A stretch of 64,000 bases of DNA, taken from Blautia_A ammoniilytica (GTDB lineage Bacteria > Bacillota > Clostridia > Lachnospirales > Lachnospiraceae). This document shows positions 1 through 7,898 of the stretch, one piece after another. Each line of letters starts with the position of its first letter. Within the stretch, counting starts at the first letter, position 1. The DNA lies in NCBI RefSeq assembly GCF_025566965.1, contig NZ_JAOQJL010000002.1, positions 121,883-185,882 on the forward strand. The letters are read 5' to 3'. The position numbers were made by a program, and so were the translations under genes. The notes beneath the pieces were generated by a model. That model saw only the letters and a program-made list of their open reading frames with translations. It had not been told where the DNA came from and ran no database searches.

Positions 1-840
1 ATCACGAAAGAAAGAAAAATAACAGTTGAGTTAAAATCTGTAAACCACAGATATCTTGACCTGAGTATAAAGATGCCCAGAAAGCTTAGCTTTCTGGAGA
101 GTACTGTGCGAAATCTTCTGAAGAAATATATTCAGAGAGGCAAGGTAGATGTATTTATTTCCTATGAAGATTATACCTTGAGCCAGGGATCACTGAAGTA
201 TAACAGAGAACTGGCAGCGGAATATCTTGGCTATCTGAAAGAAATGGCACAGGATTTTGGTCTGGACTACGACATGAAGGTGTCCGCACTTTCCAGATAT
301 CCGGATGTTTTTACTATGGAGGAGCAGTCACTGGATGAAGAGGAGTTATGGAACTGTCTTGAACAGCCTCTTATGGAGGCATGTGAGAAGTTTGTTGCAG
401 CCAGGGAACGTGAAGGCGAGCACCTGAAGAATGATCTGGTTTTGAAGCTGCAGGGGCTGGATGAGAAGGTGACGATGGTAGAGCAGCGTTCTCCGCTTGT
501 AGTAGATGCTTACAAAGAGAAGCTGGAGGCTAAGGTTCATGAACTTCTGGCAGATACCCAGTTTGATGATGCCAGGATCGCAGCTGAGGTTGTGATGTTT
601 TCTGATAAGATCTGTAATGATGAAGAGACAGTACGGCTTCACAGCCATATTGCCGGGATGAGGAAGATGCTGGAGGAGTCTGAAGGTATTGGACGTAAGC
701 TGGATTTTATGGCACAGGAGATGAACCGGGAAGCCAATACCATTCTTTCCAAGTCCAGTGATCTTGTGATATCAGATATTGCCATTGATTTGAAAACAGA
801 GATCGAAAAGATCCGTGAGCAGATTCAGAACATTGAGTAA
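1..840 (+). CDS. yloC: YicC/YloC family endoribonuclease-like protein (5' end outside window)
   Basis: The reading frame is open from the first base, and codons 1-24 already read as the family N-terminus (the ITVELKSVNHRYLDL segment). The true start therefore lies about a dozen codons upstream and the ATG at 73 is internal. About 279 residues are present against roughly 290 in the family. The YicC N-terminal domain is followed by the C-terminal DUF1732 region, which ends in the typical pattern EANTILSKSSD...EIEKIREQIQNIE. Family members are reported to act as endoribonucleases in RNA turnover; the role here is inferred. It is the first visible gene of a run with remA, gmk and rpoZ, the same order as in Bacillus subtilis. 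The remA start follows 20 bp after the stop codon. Confidence 0.9.
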   Translation: MTKERKITVELKSVNHRYLDLSIKMPRKLSFLESTVRNLLKKYIQRGKVDVFISYEDYTLSQGSLKYNRELAAEYLGYLKEMAQDFGLDYDMKVSALSRYPDVFTMEEQSLDEEELWNCLEQPLMEACEKFVAAREREGEHLKNDLVLKLQGLDEKVTMVEQRSPLVVDAYKEKLEAKVHELLADTQFDDARIAAEVVMFSDKICNDEETVRLHSHIAGMRKMLEESEGIGRKLDFMAQEMNREANTILSKSSDLVISDIAIDLKTEIEKIREQIQNIE

Positions 841-860
841 AGAACCTGGAGATTTGTTTT

Positions 861-1133
861 ATGGCAAAATTAATTAATATTGGTTTTGGTAATGTGGTAA
901 ATTCCCAGAAGATTGTTGCAGTTGTAAGCCCGGATGCAGCACCTGTGAAGCGGATGGTGCAGAGTATCAAAGGCACCCGTTCACTGATCGATGCCACACA
1001 GGGACGAAAGACAAAAGCAGTGATCATCACATCAGATGATTACCTTGTATTGTCTGCATTACAGCCGGATACCATTGCCAGAAGATTTGCAGAAGTATAT
1101 GAATATGAAAGCAGGGGAGAGAACCATGAGTAA
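861..1133 (+). CDS. remA: RemA-type regulator (DUF370)
   Basis: A 90-residue protein that matches the RemA/DUF370 family over its whole length. It begins MAKLINIGFGNVV and carries the conserved blocks PDAAPVKRM and TQGRKTKAVIITSDDYLVLSAL. In Bacillus subtilis RemA is a DNA-binding activator of biofilm matrix and osmoprotection genes and forms ring-like oligomers. The target genes in this organism are unknown. It lies between yloC and gmk, as in Bacillus, and its last 8 bases overlap the gmk start, so translation of the two is probably coupled. Confidence 0.93.
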   Translation: MAKLINIGFGNVVNSQKIVAVVSPDAAPVKRMVQSIKGTRSLIDATQGRKTKAVIITSDDYLVLSALQPDTIARRFAEVYEYESRGENHE

Positions 1134-1746
1134 AGGGATACTTGTTGTAGTATCTGGATTTTCTGGTGCCGGGAAAGGCACTGTAATGAAACGTCTGATG
1201 GAAAAATACAACAATTATGCATTGTCTGTTTCTGTTACCACCAGATCTCCCAGACCGGGAGAGCAAGATGGAAAAGAATATTTCTTCCGTACAAGGGAAG
1301 AATTTGAGGAGCTGATCCAAAAGGATGCCCTCATTGAATATGCCCAGTATGTAAAGAATTATTACGGGACGCCCCGTGCCTATGTAGAAGAACAGCTAAA
1401 TGCAGGTAAGGATGTAATCCTTGAGATCGAGATTCAGGGAGCCCGCAAAATCAAAGCAAAGAATCCGGAAGCATTGCTGATCTTTATTGCACCTCCATCT
1501 ATGGCAGAGCTGAAAAACCGTCTTGTTGGCAGAGGTACAGAAACACCCCAGGTGATCGAGAGCCGTCTTCACAGGGCAGCAGAAGAATCCCAGGGTGTGG
1601 AGGAATATGATTATCTTCTTTTAAATGATGAGCTGGAAATCTGTGTGGATGAGCTTCACAGGATCATCCAAAGCGAACACAGCCGGATCAGCCGGAATCT
1701 TGGTTTTATCCAGGAACTTCGTAAGGAGGCCAGTCAGCTGGGCTGA
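1126..1746 (+). CDS. gmk: Guanylate kinase
   Basis: A 206-residue cytoplasmic enzyme that phosphorylates GMP to GDP with ATP, in purine nucleotide salvage and synthesis. The P-loop GFSGAGKGT is at residues 11-19. The GMP-binding motif TTRSPRPGEQDGKEYFF follows, then the lid region with VGRGTE. I chose the ATG at 1126 because it gives the standard N-terminus MSKGILVVVSG and has a purine-rich ribosome site (AGGGGAGA) just upstream. A longer frame from 1036 would add an unrelated stretch over remA. The start overlaps the remA stop by 8 bases. Confidence 0.96.
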   Translation: MSKGILVVVSGFSGAGKGTVMKRLMEKYNNYALSVSVTTRSPRPGEQDGKEYFFRTREEFEELIQKDALIEYAQYVKNYYGTPRAYVEEQLNAGKDVILEIEIQGARKIKAKNPEALLIFIAPPSMAELKNRLVGRGTETPQVIESRLHRAAEESQGVEEYDYLLLNDELEICVDELHRIIQSEHSRISRNLGFIQELRKEASQLG

Positions 1747-1878
1747 AAAGTGCATATGATAAGATAAGATCACAGACATTTACGTATTACAGGTGTGAAA
1801 GGTTTGAACCTGTCCGGACTATGTCAGGACAGGAGAATGACTTTACAATATAAAATTATAAAAAGGAGCAGGATAGAT

Positions 1879-2217
1879 ATGATTCATCCATCTTATTCAG
1901 AATTAATCGAGGCAATCAATACAAATAACGAAGACGACGACGAGAGCATGGTTCTGAACAGCCGTTATTCTCTGGTACTTGCTACCAGTAAGCGTGCACG
2001 CCAGCTGATCGCCGGATCCAAACCACTTGTAGAAGGAGCAGCCGGAAAGAAACCTCTGGCCATTGCTATTGATGAACTTTACAAAGGAAAAGTAAAGATC
2101 CTTCCTGGCAAGCATGAGGATGAGGAAGAAGCAGCTGCAGCAGAAGAGACAGCAACAGAGACATCAAAAGAGGAGAATACTGCTTCTGCAGAGGAGTCTT
2201 TGTCAGAAGAGGCATGA
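1879..2217 (+). CDS. rpoZ: RNA polymerase omega subunit
   Basis: A 112-residue protein, the small subunit that helps assemble RNA polymerase by binding the beta-prime subunit. The start MIHPSYSELIEAIN is preceded by AAAAGGAG at a good distance; an upstream in-frame extension to 1795 does not look like omega. Residues 22-70 hold the conserved RYSLVLATSKRARQL and KPLAIAIDELYKGKV segments. The last 35 residues are a low-complexity acidic Glu/Ala tail of unknown role that is not part of the core fold. It is the fourth gene of the run, and rimO begins 4 bp after its stop. Confidence 0.93.
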   Translation: MIHPSYSELIEAINTNNEDDDESMVLNSRYSLVLATSKRARQLIAGSKPLVEGAAGKKPLAIAIDELYKGKVKILPGKHEDEEEAAAAEETATETSKEENTASAEESLSEEA

Positions 2218-2221
2218 TTAT

Positions 2222-3559
2222 ATGAAATTATTATTTGTTTCCCTGGGATGTGACAAGAATCTGGTGGACTCAGAAGAAATGCTGGGGCTTCTTACCAGGA
2301 ATGGTCATGAGATTGTTGACGATGAGACAATGGCAGATGCTATTATTGTAAATACCTGCTGCTTTATCGGAGACGCCAAAGAGGAAAGTGTGAATACGAT
2401 CCTTGAAATGGCAGAATATAAGAAAGCCGGTTCCTGTAAAGTTTTGATCGTTACAGGATGTATGGCACAGCGCTATAAAGAAGAAATTATTCAGGAGATT
2501 CCAGAGGTAGACGCCGTTCTTGGTACTACTTCTTATGGGGAGATCCTGAAGGCAATGGAAGCCGCAAAAGCCGGAAAACATTTCCAGGAATTTAAAGACA
2601 TTGACTATCTGCCGGAAGATCTGGGCAGGCGTGTGCTTACTACAGGTGGTCATTATGGATATCTGAAGATTGCAGAAGGCTGTGATAAGCACTGCACTTA
2701 CTGCATTATCCCCAAATTGCGTGGCAGGTACCGCAGTGTTCCTATGGAACGTCTTCTTAAGCAGGCTATGGATATGGCAGAACAGGGTGTGAAGGAATTG
2801 ATCCTTGTAGCCCAGGAGACTACAGTATATGGCAAGGATCTTTATGGTAAGAAATCTCTTCATATCCTTCTGAAAGAGCTTTGTAAGATTCAAGGAATCA
2901 GATGGATACGTATTCTGTATTGCTATCCGGAAGAGATTTATGATGAGTTGATCCAGGTAATGAAAGAAGAAGAAAAGATATGTAATTATCTAGATCTTCC
3001 AATCCAGCATGCCAGCGATCCGGTTCTGAAAAGAATGGGCCGCAGGACAACAAAAGCAGAATTGGTGGAAATCATAGAGAAGCTTCGCCAGGAGATTCCT
3101 GATATTATCCTTCGCACTACGCTGATCACCGGTTTCCCGGGAGAAACAGAAGAAGACCATCAGGAACTGATGGATTTTGTGGATCAGATGGAATTTGACC
3201 GTCTGGGAGTTTTTACTTACTCTCAGGAAGAAGATACACCAGCTGCTTCCATGGAGGGACAGATCCCCGAAGAATTAAAGGAAGAAAGAAAAGATCAGCT
3301 GATGGAGCTTCAGCAGGAAATATCCCTGGAAAAGGGCCGGCAGAGGGTCGGGCAGGTAGTATCTGTGATGATCGAAGGTCAGATTTCAGGAGAAAGTGCT
3401 TATATAGGCAGGACTTATGGAGATGCGCCAAAGGTAGATGGCTATATTTTTGTGCAGACAGGAGAGCTTCTGGTAACAGGAGATTTTGTGAATGTACGGA
3501 TCACCGGTGCATTGGAATATGACTTGATAGGAGAATTGGAAGATGAATATACCGAATAA
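2222..3559 (+). CDS. rimO: Ribosomal protein S12 (Asp) methylthiotransferase
   Basis: A 445-residue radical-SAM enzyme that adds a methylthio group to a conserved aspartate of ribosomal protein S12. The N-terminal methylthiotransferase domain has Cys10, a Cys pair at 46-47 and a Cys near 80 for one iron-sulfur cluster. The radical-SAM motif CxxxCxxC (CDKHCTYC) is at residues 154-161. A TRAM RNA-binding domain ends the protein. LGCDKNLVDSE at the N-terminus and the match to RimO length favour RimO over MiaB or MtaB. The start at 2222 is set by the conserved MKLLFVSLGC; the longer frame from 2114 is an Arg/Gln-rich shadow of rpoZ. The end overlaps pgsA by 17 bases. Confidence 0.94.
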   Translation: MKLLFVSLGCDKNLVDSEEMLGLLTRNGHEIVDDETMADAIIVNTCCFIGDAKEESVNTILEMAEYKKAGSCKVLIVTGCMAQRYKEEIIQEIPEVDAVLGTTSYGEILKAMEAAKAGKHFQEFKDIDYLPEDLGRRVLTTGGHYGYLKIAEGCDKHCTYCIIPKLRGRYRSVPMERLLKQAMDMAEQGVKELILVAQETTVYGKDLYGKKSLHILLKELCKIQGIRWIRILYCYPEEIYDELIQVMKEEEKICNYLDLPIQHASDPVLKRMGRRTTKAELVEIIEKLRQEIPDIILRTTLITGFPGETEEDHQELMDFVDQMEFDRLGVFTYSQEEDTPAASMEGQIPEELKEERKDQLMELQQEISLEKGRQRVGQVVSVMIEGQISGESAYIGRTYGDAPKVDGYIFVQTGELLVTGDFVNVRITGALEYDLIGELEDEYTE

Positions 3560-4082
3560 ACTTACGGTTGCAAGAATGATCATGGTGCCGTTTTTTGTTC
3601 TGTTCAGCCTTACAGGCTGGGGAGGTGCTGCGAACCGCTATATCTGTCTTGTTATTTTTGTAGGAGCCAGCATTACGGACTGGATGGACGGTCATCTTGC
3701 AAGAAAGAATAATCTTGTTACGAATTTTGGAAAGTTTATGGATCCTCTGGCTGATAAGCTTCTGGTATGCTCTTCCCTGATCTGTATGGTGGAATTGAAC
3801 CGTCTGGAGGCTTGGATTGTGATCATCATCATCGCCAGAGAATTTATTATCAGTGGGTTCCGCCTGATCGCAGCTGAGAACGGAGTAGTGATCGCAGCCA
3901 ATTACTGGGGCAAATTCAAGACAACCGCTCAGATGATCATGATCATTTTGCTGATCCTGAACTTTGATGGCATCTTTCACATCCTTGCCCGTGGTTTTGT
4001 ATGGATCTCACTGGCATTGACGATTATCTCACTGTTGACTTACATTATGGAGAATAAGAACGTATTATCCATGCAGGAATAA
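3543..4082 (+). CDS. pgsA: CDP-diacylglycerol-glycerol-3-phosphate 3-phosphatidyltransferase
   Basis: A 179-residue integral membrane enzyme that makes phosphatidylglycerophosphate, the committed step to phosphatidylglycerol and cardiolipin. The CDP-alcohol phosphatidyltransferase motif DG-x2-AR-x8-G-x3-D-x3-D is visible in DWMDGHLARKNNLV followed by NFGKFMDPLADK (about residues 45-72). Several hydrophobic helices surround it. It begins inside the last 17 bases of rimO, so it is probably translated by coupling. A cardiolipin synthase that would use its product is encoded 10 kb downstream at 14509. Confidence 0.94.
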   Translation: MNIPNKLTVARMIMVPFFVLFSLTGWGGAANRYICLVIFVGASITDWMDGHLARKNNLVTNFGKFMDPLADKLLVCSSLICMVELNRLEAWIVIIIIAREFIISGFRLIAAENGVVIAANYWGKFKTTAQMIMIILLILNFDGIFHILARGFVWISLALTIISLLTYIMENKNVLSMQE

Positions 4083-4102
4083 TAACTGCGAAAGGAAAAA
4101 AT

Positions 4103-5371
4103 ATGATTGCAGAGATTGTAACGGTAGGAACCGAGATATTGCTTGGTAATATTGTGAATACCAACAGTGCATATCTGGCAGTGGAATGTGCGAACCTTGG
4201 TCTGACTGTATATTATCAGAGTGTGGTAGGAGATAATGAAGAACGGATGAAGGCAGTGATCCGTACGGCACTGGACCGGTCTGATGTTGTGATCCTTACC
4301 GGTGGTCTTGGACCTACAGAGGATGACCTTACCAAAGAGGTAACAGCTGAAGTGATGGGGATGCCTCTTGTTGAGGATGCACATTCCAAGGAGCGCATCG
4401 AGCGCTATATGAAAGAATATAAGAAAAATAATTCCCAGCGCCGCATCACATCGAATAACTATAAGCAGGCACTCATTCCAGAGGGGGCACTTGTACTGGA
4501 TAATCACAATGGGACAGCTCCTGGGCTGATCCTTGAGAAGGATGGGAAGATTGCCATTTTGCTTCCCGGACCTCCGGTAGAATTAAAGCCTATGTTTACA
4601 GAGGAGGTTTATCCTTATCTCCGCAAAAAACAGCCGGAAATCATTTACTCCCAGGTAGTGAAGATCTGCGGGATTGGCGAGAGCCAGGTGGCAGAGGATA
4701 TTCAGGATATGATCCAGGCACAGACCAATCCTACCATTGCACCTTATGCAAAAATAGGTGAAGTACATTTGCGGATCACTGCAAAGGCGTCTGACGAGAA
4801 GGAAGGCAAAAAGCTGATCAAGCCTGTGGTAAGGGAACTGAAACGCAGGTTTGGCAGGAATATATTTGCAACTGAGGCAGAGAAAACACTGGAAGAAGCG
4901 GTGGTAGATATGCTTCGTGACCAGCAGCTCACACTTGCATTGGCTGAGTCCTGCACAGGTGGAGAGATTGCAGCCAGGATCGTGAATGTGCCAGGTGCAT
5001 CCCAGGTATTTACCCATGGTTTTGTCACATACAGTAATCGTGCCAAGAGAAAATGCCTTGGCGTAAAGAAAGCCACACTGAAGCTGGAAGGTGCTGTTTC
5101 AGCCAAATGTGCAAAGGAAATGGCAAAGGGAGGATGTAATGCGGCAGAGGCTGACATCTGCCTTTCTATTACAGGGCTGGCAGGCCCTGACGGAGGCACA
5201 AAGGAAACACCTGTGGGCACTGTATTTATGGGCTGTTGTTATAATGGCAAGGTTGTTACACGGGAGTTCCATTTCACAGGGAACCGCACCAAGATCCGAC
5301 AGCAGGCAACTGCACATGCTCTTGCTTTTTTACGTGAATGCATGATGGAAGGTATTTCAAAATCTGAGTAA
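4103..5371 (+). CDS. cinA: CinA family nicotinamide-nucleotide amidohydrolase / competence-damage protein
   Basis: A 422-residue two-domain protein. The N-terminal MoCF-biosynthesis-like domain (about 1-170) contains TVGTEILLGNIVNTNSAYLA and TGGLGPTEDD. The C-terminal CinA domain (about 255-415) contains ALAESCTGGEIAARI and SITGLAGPDGGT, typical of nicotinamide mononucleotide deamidases that recycle NAD precursors. Family members also have ADP-ribose pyrophosphatase activity in some species. A good ribosome site (AAAGGA) precedes the ATG, 20 bp after pgsA. It is the last gene of the operon and a strong hairpin terminator follows. Confidence 0.94.
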   Translation: MIAEIVTVGTEILLGNIVNTNSAYLAVECANLGLTVYYQSVVGDNEERMKAVIRTALDRSDVVILTGGLGPTEDDLTKEVTAEVMGMPLVEDAHSKERIERYMKEYKKNNSQRRITSNNYKQALIPEGALVLDNHNGTAPGLILEKDGKIAILLPGPPVELKPMFTEEVYPYLRKKQPEIIYSQVVKICGIGESQVAEDIQDMIQAQTNPTIAPYAKIGEVHLRITAKASDEKEGKKLIKPVVRELKRRFGRNIFATEAEKTLEEAVVDMLRDQQLTLALAESCTGGEIAARIVNVPGASQVFTHGFVTYSNRAKRKCLGVKKATLKLEGAVSAKCAKEMAKGGCNAAEADICLSITGLAGPDGGTKETPVGTVFMGCCYNGKVVTREFHFTGNRTKIRQQATAHALAFLRECMMEGISKSE

Positions 5372-5378
5372 AATGATT

Positions 5379-5416
5379 CAGCCATGAACATCAGGAATTG
5401 GTTCATGGCTGTTTTT
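5379..5416 (+). terminator. Rho-independent terminator after cinA
   Basis: An 11-bp perfect stem (CAGCCATGAAC with GTTCATGGCTG) has an 11-nt loop and is followed by TTTTT. It starts 7 bp after the cinA stop and separates this operon from the convergent minus-strand gene that ends at 5421. Confidence 0.88.
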
Positions 5417-5420
5417 ATAT

Positions 5421-5693
5421 TCATTTTATCATTTTCATAAGTTGTATTACCTGATCCAGTTTCCGGGTTTCTTCCGGGCTTTTTCCAATTTTTAGTACCT
5501 GTATGATGGTATCAATCTCATTATCTGAAAAATTCATACCTGCCTGCTTTCCCCGGGCAGCTGCACTCATGATGTAAGGCAGCATCTGGGAAGGGCTTTT
5601 CCCTGCTCCCTGCATGGCCAGTTGGGAAAGCATATCTAATTTCCCGCGGTCTAATTGTGACAGTTTAGGGTTGTCTTTCCAGTTTTGATCCAT
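5421..5693 (-). CDS. Small conserved protein of unknown function
   Basis: A 90-residue protein starting MDQNWKDNPKLSQLDR. I do not recognise a named domain; short proteins that begin this way seem common in Lachnospiraceae, which is recollection rather than a search. It is probably soluble and helical, with no signal peptide or membrane segment. The C-terminal half (KSPEETRKLDQVIQLMKMIK) looks amphipathic. The start is supported by a perfect AGGAGG ribosome site (minus strand, near 5702-5707). A 16-bp palindrome sits directly upstream of that site at 5712-5727. It is convergent with cinA. Confidence 0.78.
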   Translation of the reverse strand: MDQNWKDNPKLSQLDRGKLDMLSQLAMQGAGKSPSQMLPYIMSAAARGKQAGMNFSDNEIDTIIQVLKIGKSPEETRKLDQVIQLMKMIK

Positions 5694-5711
5694 TTAAAAC
5701 CTCCTTAAATA

Positions 5712-5727
5712 GGGGCAGATCTGCCCC
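5712..5727. promoter_or_regulatory. Perfect 16-bp palindrome upstream of the 5421-5693 gene
   Basis: GGGGCAGATCTGCCCC is a perfect inverted repeat 5 bp upstream of the AGGAGG site of the minus-strand gene. At this place it could be an operator or fold in the mRNA leader next to the ribosome site. There is no T-run in either direction, so it is not an ordinary terminator. Confidence 0.4.
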
Positions 5728-5822
5728 ATGATCTTTACTAATTTATGATTTTATTATTAAAATATGACAGGACAGCGGCCTGTGACATAAACTGATAGAA
5801 AGAATGAAAGCAGGAGATCGAT

Positions 5823-5969
5823 ATGGAAAAGAAAGAGAATGGCAGGCAGCGAATTATTTTTGATGGAACTGCCTTTTATGAAATAGATCTGGAATGTGTG
5901 GAACAAAAAAGAAAGGATCAGGAGAAACGGGAAAAAGAGAGAAACCGACAGACAAAAGGGGCGCATTAA
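5823..5969 (+). CDS. 48-residue basic/charged small protein, unknown function
   Basis: A short frame reads MEKKENGRQRIIFDGTAFYE and continues with a Lys/Arg/Glu-rich tail. It has a good ribosome site (CAGGAGATCGAT just before the ATG). The central IIFDGTAFYEIDLECV is not low-complexity, which argues for a real product; the rest is a charged helix. No function is known to me. Its stop codon lies in the loop of a hairpin that serves as terminator for the convergent minus-strand cysteine-rich gene. A minus-strand frame over the same stretch (5757-5978) lacks a ribosome site and was set aside. Confidence 0.6.
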   Translation: MEKKENGRQRIIFDGTAFYEIDLECVEQKRKDQEKREKERNRQTKGAH

Positions 5970-5976
5970 GCGCCCC
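5954..5976 (-). terminator. Rho-independent terminator of the cysteine-rich minus-strand gene
   Basis: The 7-bp GC stem GGGGCGC / GCGCCCC with a 5-nt loop is followed on the minus strand by TTTT. It lies 14 bp beyond the stop of the minus-strand gene. The plus-strand stop codon of the 48-residue gene is in the loop. Confidence 0.75.
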
Positions 5977-5990
5977 AAGGACAGGAATGA

Positions 5991-6305
5991 TCAGCATCCA
6001 CATCCGCATCCGCCATAGCCTGACAGGAGCAAAAGTACAATGATCAGCCAGCTGCAGTCATTACTGCCGCAGCCATTGCAGTTGTTTCCATAACCATTGC
6101 ATCCGCTAAGGCAAAGTATGATGATGAGCCAGAGTATGCAATTACAGTTTCCGTTGTTCAGGTTGTTGAAGCCCAGGCATCCATTGTTGCCGCATCCATT
6201 GTTGCCACATCCATTGCTGTTGCATCCGCATCCGTTGTCACATCCACATCCGCATCCGGATCTTTCCTCAGAACATCCACAGTTGGTAGCTGCTAAATCA
6301 CTCAT
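5991..6305 (-). CDS. Chorion-class-like high-cysteine small protein
   Basis: A 104-residue protein starting MSDLAATNCGCSEERSG, chosen because a GGAGG ribosome site lies 8 bases upstream; the 27 extra residues of the longer frame lack such support. About a quarter of the residues are Cys and Gly is equally frequent, in NGCGNNGC-type repeats. Two short hydrophobic stretches (CILWLIIILCLSG and SWLIIVLLLLSG) sit between Cys clusters. In Clostridia similar proteins carry the automatic name chorion class high-cysteine protein; no function is established. The composition would suit a cross-linked surface or spore-coat component, which is inference. It is divergent from the hydrolase gene at 6505. 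Confidence 0.72.
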   Translation of the reverse strand: MSDLAATNCGCSEERSGCGCGCDNGCGCNSNGCGNNGCGNNGCLGFNNLNNGNCNCILWLIIILCLSGCNGYGNNCNGCGSNDCSWLIIVLLLLSGYGGCGCGC

Positions 6306-6406
6306 GTTAAAATCCTCCAGAAATTGTTTACACTTCATCTTATGAACAGGACAAGATTTGTGTGAATCATAATTACACCTGTGCACAGCAACATAATTAC
6401 AATGAA

Positions 6407-6435
6407 TTGACAGATTTATTATATTAGGATATAAT
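6407..6435 (+). promoter_or_regulatory. Perfect consensus sigma-70/sigma-A promoter
   Basis: TTGACA (6407-6412), a 17-bp spacer, and TATAAT (6430-6435). It would start a transcript near 6442, giving a leader of about 60 nt before the secreted hydrolase gene at 6505. Confidence 0.9.
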
Positions 6436-6504
6436 GAAAGAAATTTAATAACTTTGTAATCTTTGAAATGAAATCGACATAATTTGACAAACGGAGAGAT
6501 GGAT

Positions 6505-7887
6505 ATGAGTGAAAAAGCAAAAAAATCTTCCAGGAATCATTTTTTACTGGTGCTGTTAGCGGTATTTGCTGCAGTACTCACATTACAAATGGGAGCAGGG
6601 GAAGTGAAGGCTGCTGCCAAGGGATTTCGTACAGTAAAAGGGAAAACATACTACATAGATGACAGCGGCAAGAAGCATAAAGGCTGGCTGAACCTGAACG
6701 GAAAAAAATATTATTTCAATAAGAAAACAGGGGTACAGGTAAAGGGCTGGCAGTTAGACAGTAAGGGCCGGAAAGTACGGTATTTTTCCATGGGCAAAGG
6801 GATCATGGCCACCGGCTTTGTAAAGGACAAGTCTGGGATCACACGTTATTTTTCCCCTGCAAACGGACGTATGGTTACTGGATGGATGAAAGATGCCAAT
6901 GGATACCGGTATTATTTTAAAAAGAACACAGGTGCCATGCTGAAGGGATGGGTAACTGTTTCCGGCAGGAAGCGGTACTTTTCCGGTTCCGGCCGTATGG
7001 CTACAGGCTGGGTAGTGAATTCCAAACAGCATGCCCGGTATTTCAGCCCAAAGAGCGGTTTTATGTATACCGGTCTTCAGAAGGTAGATGGAGCATATTA
7101 CTATTTTGTAAAATCAACAGGCTTCCGTTACCAGAAGGGCTTTTACACCATTTCAAAGAAGAAATATTATTTTAATCCAACGGATGGACGTGCACAGACC
7201 GGTTGGCTTACATTAAATGGCAAAACATATTATTTTAATTCCAAAGGGGTTATGTATACCAATACAACAGCAGTGATCGACGGTATATCTTATAAGTTCA
7301 GCTCCAGCGGCGTTGCTTCTCAGGTTGCTGCTCCAAATGTGGTTGCCAATGATAAGACCATGATTGTCTATGATGAGAAAAATGCCAGAAATTATACAGT
7401 AATGAAGGAATACTTAAGCCATCCGGGTGTTGCTAACGGAGAAAAGTCTGATCTGGATCTGTTGGCAGCTTTCTGCGAGTCTGAGGCTGGCAATCAGGGG
7501 CTGGTAGGTATGGAAGCTGTAGTACTTACCGTGCTGAACCGTACCATTAAGGCAGACAGGGAGTTTCCATCCAGTGTACGTTATGTGCTGTACCATGGCA
7601 CCACATTCCCACAGTATTCAGTTGTGACAAATGGAGTACTTCTGAAACGTCTGAATGGGCAGTTTGATAACAGGGAGCTTGCTTATCAGGCAGCCAGTGA
7701 AGCGATGAAGATTTTTAATGATTATGTGACAAATGGGACTAAGAGGACGCTGAAAGGCATTGATACAAAAGACTTCAATTACATGTATTTTATGACGATC
7801 AGTGCATACTGGAAACAGCCACTTAATTTCAGTAAAGTGAAATCCTGTCAATATAAGGATCATATGTTTTTTGTTGACTGGGTATAA
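6505..7887 (+). CDS. Secreted cell-wall hydrolase with choline-binding-type repeats
   Basis: A 460-residue exported protein. Residues 1-40 form a signal peptide (basic start, LLVLLAVFAAVLTLQ core, cleavage likely after VKA). Residues about 42-270 hold some ten repeats of the glucan/choline-binding type with the pattern G-W-x-GK-YYF-x-G-x-M-x-TGW. Residues about 305-460 resemble the SleB/CwlJ hydrolase family: ESEAGNQGLVGMEAVVLTVLNR fits the conserved E-A-x-G-E-x2-G-x2-A-V-A-x-V-x-LNR core. It probably binds a wall polymer and cleaves peptidoglycan. The ATG at 6505 has GGAGAG at the best distance; ATGs at 6484 and 6499 are less well placed. It is driven by a perfect promoter and is 11 bp from the MutS-like gene. 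Confidence 0.85.
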   Translation: MSEKAKKSSRNHFLLVLLAVFAAVLTLQMGAGEVKAAAKGFRTVKGKTYYIDDSGKKHKGWLNLNGKKYYFNKKTGVQVKGWQLDSKGRKVRYFSMGKGIMATGFVKDKSGITRYFSPANGRMVTGWMKDANGYRYYFKKNTGAMLKGWVTVSGRKRYFSGSGRMATGWVVNSKQHARYFSPKSGFMYTGLQKVDGAYYYFVKSTGFRYQKGFYTISKKKYYFNPTDGRAQTGWLTLNGKTYYFNSKGVMYTNTTAVIDGISYKFSSSGVASQVAAPNVVANDKTMIVYDEKNARNYTVMKEYLSHPGVANGEKSDLDLLAAFCESEAGNQGLVGMEAVVLTVLNRTIKADREFPSSVRYVLYHGTTFPQYSVVTNGVLLKRLNGQFDNRELAYQAASEAMKIFNDYVTNGTKRTLKGIDTKDFNYMYFMTISAYWKQPLNFSKVKSCQYKDHMFFVDWV

Positions 7888-7898
7888 AGGAGGCTGGG

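Noticed and set aside
2114..2221. 36-codon extension upstream of rimO
   Set aside because: It is an out-of-frame reading of the acidic tail of rpoZ, rich in Arg and Gln, and is not part of the RimO family.
5757..5978. 73-codon minus-strand hydrophobic frame
   Set aside because: It has no ribosome site and is the mirror of the charged 48-residue plus-strand frame; it also runs through the terminator of its own strand.
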